From assembly GCA_003279005.1 (NCBI GenBank), contig QCBY01000005.1, positions 19,855 through 83,854 of the forward strand: DNA of 64,000 nt. Reading direction: 5' to 3'. A program made the translations under genes and the position numbers. The notes beneath the pieces were generated by a model. It saw nothing but the letters and a program-made list of their open reading frames with translations, searched no databases and was not told where the DNA came from. The stretch's first letter is position 1; the number at the start of each line of letters is the position of its first letter. The DNA is from Prochlorococcus sp. AG-347-J22 (GTDB lineage: Bacteria; Cyanobacteriota; Cyanobacteriia; PCC-6307; Cyanobiaceae). Shown piece by piece: positions 35,028 through 44,464 of the stretch.

Positions 35028-36521
35028 GTGACTTCTAAAAACTTCTTAAATAAAAATAATAGTTATGATGCGATATTGGTAGGGGCAGGAATAATGAGCG
35101 GAACACTTGCGTTATTAATTACAGAGATTTTACCTTCAATAAAAATATTAATTATAGAAAAATTAAATAAACCAGGTAGTGAAAGTACTGGTGCATTTAA
35201 TAATGCAGGAACTGGTCACGCTGCAAATTGCGAATTAAATTACACACCCTTAAATGAAAATGGAGATTTACAAATAGATAAAGCCCTTTCCATAAATCGT
35301 TCCTTTGAAAATTCAATGTCTTTATGGGCCTCATTATATGCAACTGGGAAGATAGATATTAAAAAATTCTTTAAATTTATTCCTCACATAAGTTTTGTCA
35401 CCGGTAAGGAAAATATTTCTTTTTTAAAAAAAAGATTCAAAGCAATGTCTGAATATCCAGAGTTTGCAGATATGGAATTTTCATCATCTTTTAATCAAAT
35501 AAAATCATGGGCACCCCTTATTACCAGTAGTAGAAATCCATTAGATAAAATTGCAGCTACTCGAATAAAAAGAGGAACAGATATCAATTTTGAGGCTTTA
35601 ACAAGAGAATATCTAACCTATATTTCTAAGAATAAAAATGTAGAAATTAGTTACAACACAGAATTAATAGATTTAAAGAAAACAGATAAAAAAAAATGGG
35701 AATTAAAAGTTCGTTCACTAGGTAGGGTAGTTTCTCTTAGCACTTCATACGTTTTCCTAGGGGCTGGTGGCAAAACGATAAACTTTTTGCAAAAATCTAA
35801 AATTCCAGAAGCTAAAATGTATGGTGGTTTTCCTGTTAGTGGAAAATGGCTTATTTGTGAGGAAAAGTCTTTAACGGAAAAACATAATGCAAAAGTTTAT
35901 GGGAAAGCAAATATAGGATCACCTCCAATGTCAGTACCTCATTTAGATACAAGATGGATTGAAGGCAAAAAATTTCTTCTCTATGGTCCTTTTGCTGGTT
36001 TCACGACTAAATTCTTAAAAAAAGGATCTTATTTTGATTTATTTAGTTCTATAAAAAAAAATAATTTATTTTCTATGCTTGATGTTGGGATAAAAAATAA
36101 AGACTTAATTAATTATCTTTTTTCACAATCTCTCAAGAACCATAATTCCAGAGTTGAAAACTTAAGGCATATGATGCCCTCAGCTGATCCTTCGAATTGG
36201 TATTTAGAGAATGCTGGACAAAGAGTTCAAATAATTAAAAAAACTGAAGATGGAGGTTCTCTCCGGTTTGGGACAGAAATTGTTAATTCGAAAGATGGCT
36301 CACTTTCTGCTTTGTTAGGGGCTTCTCCGGGAGCAAGTACAGCAGTTACTATAATGATTCAGGTTTTAAAAAAATCTTGCATTTTTAAATCTGATAAAAT
36401 ACATCTTGAGAAGAAAATAAGTCATTTACTTTATGAATCAGAATTAAAGAATGAAAGTGATACTAATTTTTTAGTAAAGATTAAAAAAAGAAATAATTCT
36501 ATTTTAGGTTTCCATCCATAA
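35028..36521 (+). CDS. mqo: Malate:quinone oxidoreductase
   Basis: An FAD-dependent peripheral membrane enzyme that oxidises malate and passes electrons to the quinone pool. The N-terminal FAD loop is [17 protein letters not shown], and [22 protein letters not shown] follows, as in Mqo. The C-terminus has the second FAD segment [12 protein letters not shown]. Start GTG at 35028; 497 aa. In Prochlorococcus this route substitutes for or supplements malate dehydrogenase. Confidence 0.93.
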   Translation: MTSKNFLNKNNSYDAILVGAGIMSGTLALLITEILPSIKILIIEKLNKPGSESTGAFNNAGTGHAANCELNYTPLNENGDLQIDKALSINRSFENSMSLWASLYATGKIDIKKFFKFIPHISFVTGKENISFLKKRFKAMSEYPEFADMEFSSSFNQIKSWAPLITSSRNPLDKIAATRIKRGTDINFEALTREYLTYISKNKNVEISYNTELIDLKKTDKKKWELKVRSLGRVVSLSTSYVFLGAGGKTINFLQKSKIPEAKMYGGFPVSGKWLICEEKSLTEKHNAKVYGKANIGSPPMSVPHLDTRWIEGKKFLLYGPFAGFTTKFLKKGSYFDLFSSIKKNNLFSMLDVGIKNKDLINYLFSQSLKNHNSRVENLRHMMPSADPSNWYLENAGQRVQIIKKTEDGGSLRFGTEIVNSKDGSLSALLGASPGASTAVTIMIQVLKKSCIFKSDKIHLEKKISHLLYESELKNESDTNFLVKIKKRNNSILGFHP

Positions 36522-36576
36522 TCTTAATTAGCTAAAATTTGCAAAGAGAATAACACAAAGGTTGTTTTAATTTTAT

Positions 36577-38385
36577 ATGACTAATATCTCAGTTTCAAAA
36601 ATAAGGAATTTTTGCATTATAGCTCATATTGATCATGGTAAATCTACTCTCGCAGATAGGTTACTTCAAGACACAGGTACTGTGAAACCAAGGGATATGC
36701 AGGACCAGTTTTTGGATAATATGGATCTTGAAAGAGAAAGGGGCATAACAATTAAACTACAAGCAGCTAGGATGAAATATGAAGCAGAAGATTCTCAAGA
36801 ATATATTTTAAATTTAATTGATACACCAGGACATGTTGATTTTTCTTATGAAGTAAGTAGATCTTTGCAGGCTTGTGAAGGTGCTTTATTAGTCGTTGAT
36901 GCGAGTCAAGGTGTAGAAGCTCAAACTTTAGCTAATGTATATCTTGCACTTGAAAATAATTTAGAAATTATTCCTGTTTTAAATAAGGTTGATTTGCCTG
37001 GTGCAGATGCGGAAAAAATAAAGCAAGAAATTGAAGAGATAATTGGACTAGATACATCTAATGCTATAAATTGCTCTGCTAAAACGGGAGAAGGCATTAA
37101 AGATATATTGGAAGCTGTTGTTGGTAGAATCCCCCCTCCTCAAGATGAGATAAAATCTCCTACTAAGGCACTTATTTTTGATTCTTATTATGATCCTTAT
37201 AGAGGTGTAATTGTATACTTCAGAGTAATATCTGGATCAATTAATAGAAAAGATAAAATCTTACTTATGGCTAGTAAGAAACAATATGAATTAGATGAAA
37301 TCGGAATAATGGCTCCTGATGAGAAACAAGTTAATGAACTTCATGCAGGAGAAGTTGGTTATCTAGCCGCCTCTATTAAGTCAGTCGCTGATGCAAGAGT
37401 AGGAGATACGATTACACTATTAAATTCCCCCGCTGAAGATCCACTTCCTGGATATAAAACAGCAAATCCAATGGTTTTTTGTGGATTATTTCCAACCGAT
37501 GCAGATCAGTATCCAGATTTAAGAGAGTCATTAGAAAAACTTCAATTATCTGATGCGGCACTTAAGTATGAACCTGAGACTAGCAGTGCTATGGGATTTG
37601 GATTTAGGTGTGGATTTTTAGGATTACTGCACATGGAAATTGTTCAGGAAAGATTGGAGAGAGAATATGATTTAGATCTGATTGTAACTGCACCTTCAGT
37701 AATCTATAAAATTAATTTAAATGATAATGAACAAATCTTTATTGATAATCCCTCGACAATTCCAGATCCACAATCAAGAGAATCAATAGAAGAACCCTAT
37801 GTGAAAATGGAAATTTATTCTCCTAACGAATTTAACGGAACACTAATGGGTTTATGCCAAGAAAGAAGAGGAGTTTTTATTGATATGAAATACATAACAA
37901 CTGAAAGAGTGACTTTGATTTATGAAATACCTTTAGCAGAAGTTGTTACAGACTTTTTTGATCAAATGAAAAGTAGAACTCAAGGATATGCATCAATGGA
38001 ATATCATTTGATTGGCTACAGAAAAAATGATCTAGTTAGATTAGATGTGCTTATAAATTCTGAAAGAGCTGATCCTTTAACTTCAATTGTTCATAGAGAT
38101 AAGGCTTATGGCATAGGCAGAGGATTAGTTGAAAAATTAAAGGATTTAATACCGAAACAACAATTTAAAATACCTATTCAGGCTTCAATAGGTAGCCGTG
38201 TTATTGCGAGTGAAAGTATAAGTGCACTAAGAAAAGATGTTCTTTCCAAGTGCTATGGGGGTGATATTTCTAGAAAAAAGAAACTTTTAAAAAAGCAAGC
38301 TAAAGGGAAAAAGAGGATGAAGGCGATGGGTAAAGTTGATGTACCTCAAGAAGCTTTTATGGCAGTCCTGAAATTAAATCAGTAA
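36577..38385 (+). CDS. lepA: Elongation factor 4 (LepA)
   Basis: A ribosome-dependent GTPase that back-translocates or helps initiation under stress. The G domain has [34 protein letters not shown] and [11 protein letters not shown]; the C-terminal domain ends with the LepA-specific lysine-rich region and the [16 protein letters not shown] stretch. At 602 aa it is full length and ends 80 bases before an ABC permease gene. Confidence 0.97.
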   Translation: MTNISVSKIRNFCIIAHIDHGKSTLADRLLQDTGTVKPRDMQDQFLDNMDLERERGITIKLQAARMKYEAEDSQEYILNLIDTPGHVDFSYEVSRSLQACEGALLVVDASQGVEAQTLANVYLALENNLEIIPVLNKVDLPGADAEKIKQEIEEIIGLDTSNAINCSAKTGEGIKDILEAVVGRIPPPQDEIKSPTKALIFDSYYDPYRGVIVYFRVISGSINRKDKILLMASKKQYELDEIGIMAPDEKQVNELHAGEVGYLAASIKSVADARVGDTITLLNSPAEDPLPGYKTANPMVFCGLFPTDADQYPDLRESLEKLQLSDAALKYEPETSSAMGFGFRCGFLGLLHMEIVQERLEREYDLDLIVTAPSVIYKINLNDNEQIFIDNPSTIPDPQSRESIEEPYVKMEIYSPNEFNGTLMGLCQERRGVFIDMKYITTERVTLIYEIPLAEVVTDFFDQMKSRTQGYASMEYHLIGYRKNDLVRLDVLINSERADPLTSIVHRDKAYGIGRGLVEKLKDLIPKQQFKIPIQASIGSRVIASESISALRKDVLSKCYGGDISRKKKLLKKQAKGKKRMKAMGKVDVPQEAFMAVLKLNQ

Positions 38386-38466
38386 TTAATTTCAAATTAA
38401 AAACCAAAAGCTATCTTATCTTTTTACAAGGGCTATATTTTAGTTGATTAGAGTAATAATAAAGTT

Positions 38467-39300
38467 GTGAACGTTAACTCCTCAAATCAAGTTGCTCAGA
38501 ATATTAGGAGAGTTGGATTTTTAATTGTATTTTCATACCTTTTAATAGTGTTAATTATGAAAGTATTAGAGGCTAACAACTTTTTTGGTTATTCTTTATC
38601 TTCATTTAGTAGCGATATTTTTGCACCACCTTCCCTGAAACATTTATGTGGAACCGATAGATTAGGAAGGGATGTTTGTTTAAGAACTTTACAAGGATCT
38701 TCTATAGCTGTAGAAGTTGTGTTCCTCGCCATTTTCTTTGCGTTAATTTTAGGTTTACCATTAGGTTTATTGAGCGGATATTGGGGTGGGATACTTGATA
38801 AATGCTTGTCACTTGTAATGGACACTATTTTTTCAATACCGGTTATTTTACTTTCAGTAGTTGTAGCTTTTGTATTGGGCAAAGGGATTATCAATGCTTC
38901 CATAGCATTATGCATAGTTTATTCTCCTCAATATTTTAGGTTAATTAGAAATCAAACAATATTAATAAAATCAGAGACATATGTTGAAGCCGCAAGAGTT
39001 TCGGGTGCTGATGTTAAAACTATAGTTTTTAAATATATCCTTCCAAATGTAATAACTCCTTTGCCCATCCTCCTAACGTTAAATGCTGCTGATGCAGTTT
39101 TAGTATTGGGAAGTTTAGGCTTTCTAGGTTTAGGAGTACCCGCAGATGTCCCAGAATGGGGTAGTGACCTTAATCTTGCTCTAGCAGCACTACCTACTGG
39201 AATATGGTGGACTGCGTTATTCCCTGGATTAGCAATGTTTTTCTTAGTCTTAGGCCTTTCTTTTATTGGGGAAGAAATTGAAAATATTTTTGAGAAATGA
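38467..39300 (+). CDS. ABC transporter permease (DppC/oligopeptide type)
   Basis: A 277-aa inner-membrane permease of the dipeptide/nickel (DppC) family. It has HLCGTDRLGRDVCLRTLQGS near residue 60, the typical entry to the permease domain, and the EAA loop YVEAARVSGADVKTIVFKYILPN (about 173-195) that contacts the ATPase. The start is GTG at 38467. The matching permease, ATPases and binding protein are not here, as is usual for picocyanobacterial scattered transporters. Substrate is unknown (peptides or nickel are possible). Confidence 0.85.
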   Translation: MNVNSSNQVAQNIRRVGFLIVFSYLLIVLIMKVLEANNFFGYSLSSFSSDIFAPPSLKHLCGTDRLGRDVCLRTLQGSSIAVEVVFLAIFFALILGLPLGLLSGYWGGILDKCLSLVMDTIFSIPVILLSVVVAFVLGKGIINASIALCIVYSPQYFRLIRNQTILIKSETYVEAARVSGADVKTIVFKYILPNVITPLPILLTLNAADAVLVLGSLGFLGLGVPADVPEWGSDLNLALAALPTGIWWTALFPGLAMFFLVLGLSFIGEEIENIFEK

Positions 39301-39318
39301 TAGTTAATATTATATTTT

Positions 39319-39990
39319 TTAGTTATTAATAACTTCGTCTATTTCTCCAAACTTATTAAGTTTTGGATATTTAGTACCAGAATTTCTGTAAATTGAAGCT
39401 AACTCTGGGTAACTCCATTCAAATAATGTCTTTCGGTATTCATTAGGACTTAAACCTTCTCCATTAACAGGAAGCAGGCCCTTACTTTGTCTTTGGCGAA
39501 TAGCTTCAAAAAGTAAAATAGATGCTGCTACGGAAACATTTAAAGATTGGACCATTCCTGTCATAGGGATAAATATTGATTCATCAACTTTTGAAATGAG
39601 TTCATCACTCAATCCCCACTTTTCCGCTCCTAGCACAAAACAAGTATTTTCTGAATAGTCAAAATTTTTGAAATCAGACGAGCTTTCACTGAGTGTAGTT
39701 CCATATAATTTAAAACCTCTTTTCTTTAGTTCAGATACTGCAGAAATTATTGACTCATGATTATTTAACTTTATCCATTTTTGACTACCTTGAGCTGTAC
39801 TGTTAAATGTTTTAACTTCATCTCTTTCACAAATGAAATTTGCTTCAAAAACCCCTGCTGCATCACATGTTCTTAATATTGCAGATAAGTTGTGAGGCTT
39901 ATTTACTGCTTCTACTAGAACTGTTAAGTTTTTCATGCGGCAATTTAATACATTTTTTATGCGCTCAAACCTTCTTGGCAAAATTGACAT
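39319..39990 (-). CDS. trmH: tRNA (guanosine-18-2'-O)-methyltransferase TrmH
   Basis: A SPOUT methyltransferase that methylates the ribose of G18 in tRNAs. Three family motifs appear in order: NKPHNLSAILRTCDAAGV (about 31-48), LGAEKWGLSDE (about 140-150) and MVQSLNVSVAASILLFE (about 165-181). Its length of 223 aa and an N-terminal helical extension (RRFERIKNVLNCR) fit TrmH rather than TrmL or RlmB. Confidence 0.9.
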   Translation of the reverse strand: MSILPRRFERIKNVLNCRMKNLTVLVEAVNKPHNLSAILRTCDAAGVFEANFICERDEVKTFNSTAQGSQKWIKLNNHESIISAVSELKKRGFKLYGTTLSESSSDFKNFDYSENTCFVLGAEKWGLSDELISKVDESIFIPMTGMVQSLNVSVAASILLFEAIRQRQSKGLLPVNGEGLSPNEYRKTLFEWSYPELASIYRNSGTKYPKLNKFGEIDEVINN

Positions 39991-40084
39991 TTTAAAAATG
40001 CTTAAATAATTAATACAATTATATGCATTCCAATAAAAGATAATTCAAATTAAATTTAGTGAATATTTTGATGGTTAGATAGTT

Positions 40085-40090
40085 TATAAT
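40085..40090 (+). promoter_or_regulatory. Candidate -10 box upstream of the 67-aa gene
   Basis: A consensus TATAAT lies 25 bases before the ATG of the next gene, with no good -35 in a standard position. It suggests a short leader and separate transcription of this small gene. Perfect -10 matches are common by chance in such AT-rich DNA. Confidence 0.4.
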
Positions 40091-40114
40091 AGATAAAAGA
40101 GTGGAAGTGACTAA

Positions 40115-40318
40115 ATGGCTTACTTTGAATGGGATTATACAGTTATAACGAGTATGGTTGAGTCTCAAGGATGGACATTACCTGATCGTGGTACAAAAGA
40201 ATGGGATCAGTTCAATGATGAGCTTGGGGAAACGATGAGAGGGGTAGGAATTGTTTTTGAAAAATACTGTAAATTTTCACCAGATGTTGGAGAAGGTGTT
40301 CATCTCTTCGACGATTGA
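40115..40318 (+). CDS. Conserved-looking small acidic protein, 67 aa
   Basis: A soluble acidic protein with several aromatic residues (FEWDYTVITSMVESQGW at the N-terminus, FDD at the end). I recognise no domain. A consensus -10 box upstream and an inverted repeat downstream (40340-40369) suggest a self-contained gene. It could be a small picocyanobacterial regulator, but nothing in the sequence shows this. Confidence 0.7.
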   Translation: MAYFEWDYTVITSMVESQGWTLPDRGTKEWDQFNDELGETMRGVGIVFEKYCKFSPDVGEGVHLFDD

Positions 40319-40339
40319 AACTTTTGAAATTAATTTTTA

Positions 40340-40369
40340 AACCATTGATGTATCCCTTTATCAATGGTT
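40340..40369 (+). terminator. 10-bp inverted repeat, possible terminator
   Basis: AACCATTGAT and ATCAATGGTT pair perfectly around a 10-base loop, 21 bases past the 67-aa gene. On the plus strand no T-run follows; on the minus strand TTTAAAAATT does. It may stop or protect the transcript from the upstream gene. The remaining bases up to 40548 hold no gene that I can see. Confidence 0.4.
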
Positions 40370-40548
40370 ATTAACTACCAAGATAAGGGAATTTTGATTG
40401 AATTAGAGAGAGAGATTATTAAGGTTTTATAAAGCTTATTTTTAAAAATCTAAGGATAAGATTCATAAAAATTTTTTTTAGAAAGCTTTTAATTTTATTT
40501 TGCCCACAGAAATGTTATTTAAATTTTATATTTATAGTAAAAGTTTAA

Positions 40549-40941
40549 ATGCAGAATAAATTTATTTTTTTGTTTGATGGTGGTTGTCCACTTTGTCTTA
40601 GAGAAACTAAGTTCTTAAAAAAGAAAGACTTTTTAAACAAAATTAAATTCATTGATATCAATAATGATAGTTATAATCCTTCACTCTATCAGGACATTTC
40701 TTATCAAGAAGCAATGTCAAATCTTCATGGGATTTTAGAAAATGGAGAAATCATCAAAGGTCTAGAAGTACTCGCATATTCATATGAATTAATAGGTCTT
40801 GGTTGGGTTTACTATCCTTTAAAAATTGAATTTCTAGCTCCACTTTTAAGATTAATTTACAAATATTGGGCAAAATATAGACTTAAAATTACTGGTAGAT
40901 CAAATATTCAAAAACTCTGTAAATCTGAATGTAAGCAATAA
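40549..40941 (+). CDS. DUF393 (DCC family) thiol-disulfide oxidoreductase-like protein
   Basis: A 130-aa protein with FLFDGGCPLCLRETKFLKKKD near the N-terminus, the DxxC-x2-C (DCC) motif with CPLC at 13-16. DUF393 proteins are thioredoxin-like with unknown partners. It begins a plus-strand cassette DUF393, TIGR03643, DUF2256 and photolyase, with 2-, 3- and -4-base junctions. A redox role next to a flavoprotein is an attractive guess only. Confidence 0.88.
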   Translation: MQNKFIFLFDGGCPLCLRETKFLKKKDFLNKIKFIDINNDSYNPSLYQDISYQEAMSNLHGILENGEIIKGLEVLAYSYELIGLGWVYYPLKIEFLAPLLRLIYKYWAKYRLKITGRSNIQKLCKSECKQ

Positions 40942-40943
40942 TT

Positions 40944-41180
40944 ATGGAAATTATTGACATAGATAGAATAATTGAGATGTGTTGGGAGGATAGAACCCCT
41001 TTTGATGCGATTGAATATCAATTTGGTCTAACAGAAGATGAAGCCATAAAAATCATGAGAAATAACCTTAAGCCAAAATCATTTAAAGTTTGGAGGAAAA
41101 GAGTTTCAGGGAGAAAAACAAAACATATGGAATTAAAAGATTCGAATAGATTTAAATCAACACATAAAAGAAAATTATAA
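40944..41180 (+). CDS. TIGR03643/DUF2805-family protein
   Basis: A 78-aa basic protein of the TIGR03643/DUF2805 family (WEDRTPFDAIEYQFGLTEDEAIKIMR, then KPKSFKVWRKRVSGRKTKH). The middle looks like a helix-turn-helix (about residues 15-40). It is commonly encoded next to DUF2256 and photolyase-related proteins in marine bacteria, and here it starts 2 bases after DUF393. Function is unknown; nucleic acid binding is suggested by the charge and the HTH-like helices. Confidence 0.83.
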   Translation: MEIIDIDRIIEMCWEDRTPFDAIEYQFGLTEDEAIKIMRNNLKPKSFKVWRKRVSGRKTKHMELKDSNRFKSTHKRKL

Positions 41181-41183
41181 ATT

Positions 41184-41315
41184 TTGAAGTATTTACCAAG
41201 TAAAATTTGTCCTGTTTGTAAAAGGCCATTTGATTGGCGAAAAAAATGGAAAGATTGTTGGGATGAAGTTAAATATTGTTCAAATAGATGCAGAAATAGG
41301 AAAGCATCGATATGA
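41184..41315 (+). CDS. DUF2256 zinc-finger-like protein (43 aa)
   Basis: A 43-aa gene starting with TTG (41184) and ending TGA at 41315, which overlaps the photolyase ATG as ATGA. The product has [14 protein letters not shown] and [10 protein letters not shown]: two Cys pairs (CxxC and CxxxC) that can bind zinc, matching DUF2256. The family is small and routinely associated with photolyase-related genes. The 4-base overlap and the cysteine pattern make the gene secure despite its size. Confidence 0.88.
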   Translation: MKYLPSKICPVCKRPFDWRKKWKDCWDEVKYCSNRCRNRKASI

Positions 41316-42802
41316 ATCAAATATCAATAATATTGCCAAATCAAATTTTCAGAGAAAGTCCAATCTTAAAATTAAATTGCGAAATTGTGATGATAGAAGA
41401 TTCATTATATTTTGGGAATGATAAATATTTTAAGTTAACTAATCATAAAAATAAATTGATTTTTCATAAAGCCTCAATGCTCTCATATAAAAAATATCTA
41501 GAAATTTTAGGTCATAAAGTTTTTTATATTGAGAACAAAAATAATCTTTCAACATTTGATTATCTATCAAAATATTTAGATAAAAAGTATCAAAAGTTAA
41601 ATATTATAAACCCGCATGATTTTTTAATTATGAAGAGAATAAATAGATTTGTTGAGGTCAATAATCTTAAATTACAAGTTTTTAGTTCCCCCATGTTTCT
41701 TACTAATGAAGATTTAAGAGAGTCTTTTAGATCCAATCCAAAAAAACCATTAATGGGCAGATTTTATGAGAATCAAAGAAGAAGTCTAAATATTTTAATG
41801 AAACCTGATAACTCGCCTCAAGGCGGTAAATGGAGTTTTGATGAATTAAATAGAAAGAAATTACCCAAGAATATAGATATTCCTGAGATCCCAAAATTAC
41901 CAAAAAATGAGTTTGTAAATCTTGCTGAAAAGATAGTTTCTAATTTAAATATAGAGTGTATTGGTGAAAGTAATTATTTTATATATCCAACTTCTTTTGA
42001 AGAAGCAGATAAATGGCTTAATGATTTTTTTAAAACTAGATTTTTTTTATTTGGAGATTATGAAGATGCAATTAGTAAGGAAAAAGTTTTTTTGTGGCAT
42101 AGTTTGCTTTCTCCTCTTTTAAATAGTGGTCTATTAACCCCAAAAGAAATTATTAATAAAGCATTAGTTTATGGCGAAAAAAATAAAGTTCCTCTTAATT
42201 CTTTGGAAGGTTTCATTCGTCAAGTTATTGGATGGAGAGAATTTATTTGCCTGGTTTATGAAAAATATGGAACAAAAATGCGTACTACCAATTTTTGGAA
42301 TTTTGATAACAAGCCGATGCCTGATTCTTTTTATGATGGAACCACAGGCATAGAGCCAGTAGATAATGTTATAAAAAATATTATTAAATATGGATATTGC
42401 CATCATATTGAAAGACTAATGATTATTGGTAACTTTATGCTTTTATGTCGCATACATCCTGATCAAGTTTACAAATGGTTTATGGAAATGTTTATTGATT
42501 CTTACGATTGGGTTATGGTTCCAAATGTTTACGGAATGAGCCAGTTTAGTGATGGAGGTATCTTTTCTACAAAACCTTATATTTCTAGCTCAAATTATGT
42601 TAAAAAAATGTCTGATTATAAAAGTGGTCCTTGGTGTTCAATCTGGGATGGCTTATTTTGGAAATTTATTAAAGATAATGAAACATACTTTAGAAAACAA
42701 TACAGGCTAGCAATGTTAACAAGGAATTTAGATAAGATGAGTGAGGAAAAGTTAAATTGCCATTTAAGAATAGCTGAGGAATTTATTAGTAAACTTTATT
42801 AA
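41312..42802 (+). CDS. Photolyase-related (FeS-BCP/PhrB-type) protein lacking most Fe-S cysteines
   Basis: A 496-aa member of the deoxyribodipyrimidine photolyase-related family, relatives of the bacterial (6-4) photolyases PhrB and CryB. The active-site HHIERLM segment (near residue 369), [38 protein letters not shown] and [16 protein letters not shown] are conserved. PhrB ligates [4Fe-4S] with four cysteines (PCxD, CxxC and a distal Cys). Here PCxD reads EPVDN, the CxxC loop is deleted, and only the distal Cys in PWCSIWDG remains, so a 4Fe-4S cluster cannot form as in PhrB. FAD binding and repair of UV lesions are still likely. Confidence 0.88.
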   Translation: MNQISIILPNQIFRESPILKLNCEIVMIEDSLYFGNDKYFKLTNHKNKLIFHKASMLSYKKYLEILGHKVFYIENKNNLSTFDYLSKYLDKKYQKLNIINPHDFLIMKRINRFVEVNNLKLQVFSSPMFLTNEDLRESFRSNPKKPLMGRFYENQRRSLNILMKPDNSPQGGKWSFDELNRKKLPKNIDIPEIPKLPKNEFVNLAEKIVSNLNIECIGESNYFIYPTSFEEADKWLNDFFKTRFFLFGDYEDAISKEKVFLWHSLLSPLLNSGLLTPKEIINKALVYGEKNKVPLNSLEGFIRQVIGWREFICLVYEKYGTKMRTTNFWNFDNKPMPDSFYDGTTGIEPVDNVIKNIIKYGYCHHIERLMIIGNFMLLCRIHPDQVYKWFMEMFIDSYDWVMVPNVYGMSQFSDGGIFSTKPYISSSNYVKKMSDYKSGPWCSIWDGLFWKFIKDNETYFRKQYRLAMLTRNLDKMSEEKLNCHLRIAEEFISKLY

Positions 42803-42881
42803 ATATAAGATTTAAATTAACAAATTTAAAAACTTAAGAGAACCTTATATAGTTACGAAATATCAAAAGAATGTGTTAATT

Positions 42882-42887
42882 TATACT
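42882..42887 (+). promoter_or_regulatory. Candidate -10 box upstream of the 47-aa ORF
   Basis: A TATACT hexamer lies about 46 bases before the ATG of a small membrane ORF. I see no convincing -35 at the right distance. It would give the ORF its own short transcript, but this is weak evidence. Confidence 0.3.
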
Positions 42888-42933
42888 ATATTAAAGGTTT
42901 GAAAAATCTTAAAACTTTTTATTTACATAATTA

Positions 42934-43077
42934 ATGCAATACAACAAAGATAATAACGATAAGATTTTTTCTGGTGAAAAACTTCACTCTTTAAATATCT
43001 TTTTATTTTTGGGATTTAATCTAACACTAGTGACAGTTCTTGCTTTTATTTGGTTCAACACTTCAATTAATAGTTAA
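42934..43077 (+). CDS. Small single-pass membrane protein (47 aa)
   Basis: An ATG-started ORF of 47 codons between the photolyase gene and rsmB. The product has a polar N-terminus (MQYNKDNNDKIFSGEKLHSL) and one strong hydrophobic segment (about residues 21-41, NIFLFLGFNLTLVTVLAFIW). This organisation is common in small thylakoid subunits, but I do not recognise one. It is supported by the clear membrane segment, a candidate -10 box and the otherwise empty 330-base gap. Confidence 0.5.
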   Translation: MQYNKDNNDKIFSGEKLHSLNIFLFLGFNLTLVTVLAFIWFNTSINS

Positions 43078-43137
43078 GTTAAATATTCTTATAAAAGAGT
43101 ATATTTAGCTTGTATACCTAAACAACATTTTGATACT

Positions 43138-44451
43138 TTGGCTAAAGGATACCTTCAAAGGAAAGCATCTTGGGAAATTCTTTTAAAGGTCAGTTCTGGA
43201 ATTTATTCAGATCATGCATTAGAAAAGGTTGTAAAATACTATAATTTTAATTCATTAGATATAGCCTTCATAACTGAATTATCTTTTGGATGTATAAGGT
43301 ATAGAAATCTCCTTGACCTTTGGATAGACCATATATCCAGAATTTCCCACCAGAAGCAACCTCCAAAACTTAGATGGCTTTTACATATTGGTTTATATCA
43401 ATTATTAAAAATGGATAAAATTCCTTTTTCTGCAGCTATATCCTCCACAGTAGAGGTAGCAAAGAGAACTGAATTAAAAGGTTTAGCGGGAACTGTAAAC
43501 GCAATATTAAGAAATACTATTAGAAATATAAAAAAAGAAAACTTTCCAAAAATATCATCCAATGAAATGGAGCGTTTGTCATATCTTGAGTCATTGCCTT
43601 TATGGCTGGTAAATGAAATTGTTAATTGGTTAGGAATAGAAGAAGCTAAAAATGTGGTTAAGGCATTTAATAAAAAACCTTCAATTGATTTACGAATCAA
43701 TTCTCTGAAAACTGATTTAAATAAATTTTTGAAAGAACTTAATGACTGTAATATTAATGCAGAACCTATCAATCAATTAAATGATGGGGTTGCTTTAAAT
43801 TCGAATCCAAGATCTATAAAAAGCCTTCCAGGTTACAAAGATGGTATGTGGGTAGTTCAGGATAGATCTTCTCAATGGATCGCCCCCCTTTTGAATCCAA
43901 TGAAAGGAGAAAAGATATTGGATGCTTGCTCTGCCCCTGGTAGTAAAACAACTCATTTGGCAGCCTTGGCGAATGATGATGCTGAAATCCTTGCTGTAGA
44001 TAGATCTGAAAAAAGATTGAAAATTCTACAGTCAAATTTAGAAAGATTAAATATAAAAAGTGTTAAAACTTTTAAAGCGGATGCTACAAGTTTGATTGAT
44101 TTAAGGCCAAATCTTATCTCTTATTTTGATAAAATTTTAATCGATGCTCCTTGTTCAGGAATTGGAACCTTTGCAAGAAATCCTGACATGAGATGGTCTT
44201 TAAGTAAGGATAAAATAGATCAATTAATCATTTTACAGGAAAAATTATTAGAAAGTATTTTCCCTCTTTTAAAAAGAAATGGAATCTTAGTTTATTCAAC
44301 ATGTACCATCTGTCCTGAAGAGAATAACTTACTAATTAAAAAATTTTTGTCAAAAAATAAGGAATTAAAATTAGAAAGTGAAAGACAAATTCTGCCCAGG
44401 TTTGATAGTCCTGGCGATGGATTTTATGCAGCAAAAATTTCTTATAAATAA
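43138..44451 (+). CDS. rsmB: 16S rRNA (cytosine-967-C5)-methyltransferase
   Basis: Methylates C967 of 16S rRNA. The N-terminal NusB-like domain (1-140) is followed by the methyltransferase core: LDACSAPGSKTTHLAAL (motif I, about 260-276), DAPCSGIGTFARNPD with the catalytic cysteine PC, and YSTCTICPEEN with the second. This pair of Cys motifs is diagnostic of the Fmu/Sun family. Start TTG at 43138; 437 aa. Confidence 0.95.
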   Translation: MAKGYLQRKASWEILLKVSSGIYSDHALEKVVKYYNFNSLDIAFITELSFGCIRYRNLLDLWIDHISRISHQKQPPKLRWLLHIGLYQLLKMDKIPFSAAISSTVEVAKRTELKGLAGTVNAILRNTIRNIKKENFPKISSNEMERLSYLESLPLWLVNEIVNWLGIEEAKNVVKAFNKKPSIDLRINSLKTDLNKFLKELNDCNINAEPINQLNDGVALNSNPRSIKSLPGYKDGMWVVQDRSSQWIAPLLNPMKGEKILDACSAPGSKTTHLAALANDDAEILAVDRSEKRLKILQSNLERLNIKSVKTFKADATSLIDLRPNLISYFDKILIDAPCSGIGTFARNPDMRWSLSKDKIDQLIILQEKLLESIFPLLKRNGILVYSTCTICPEENNLLIKKFLSKNKELKLESERQILPRFDSPGDGFYAAKISYK

Positions 44452-44464
44452 AAAAATATCTTTA

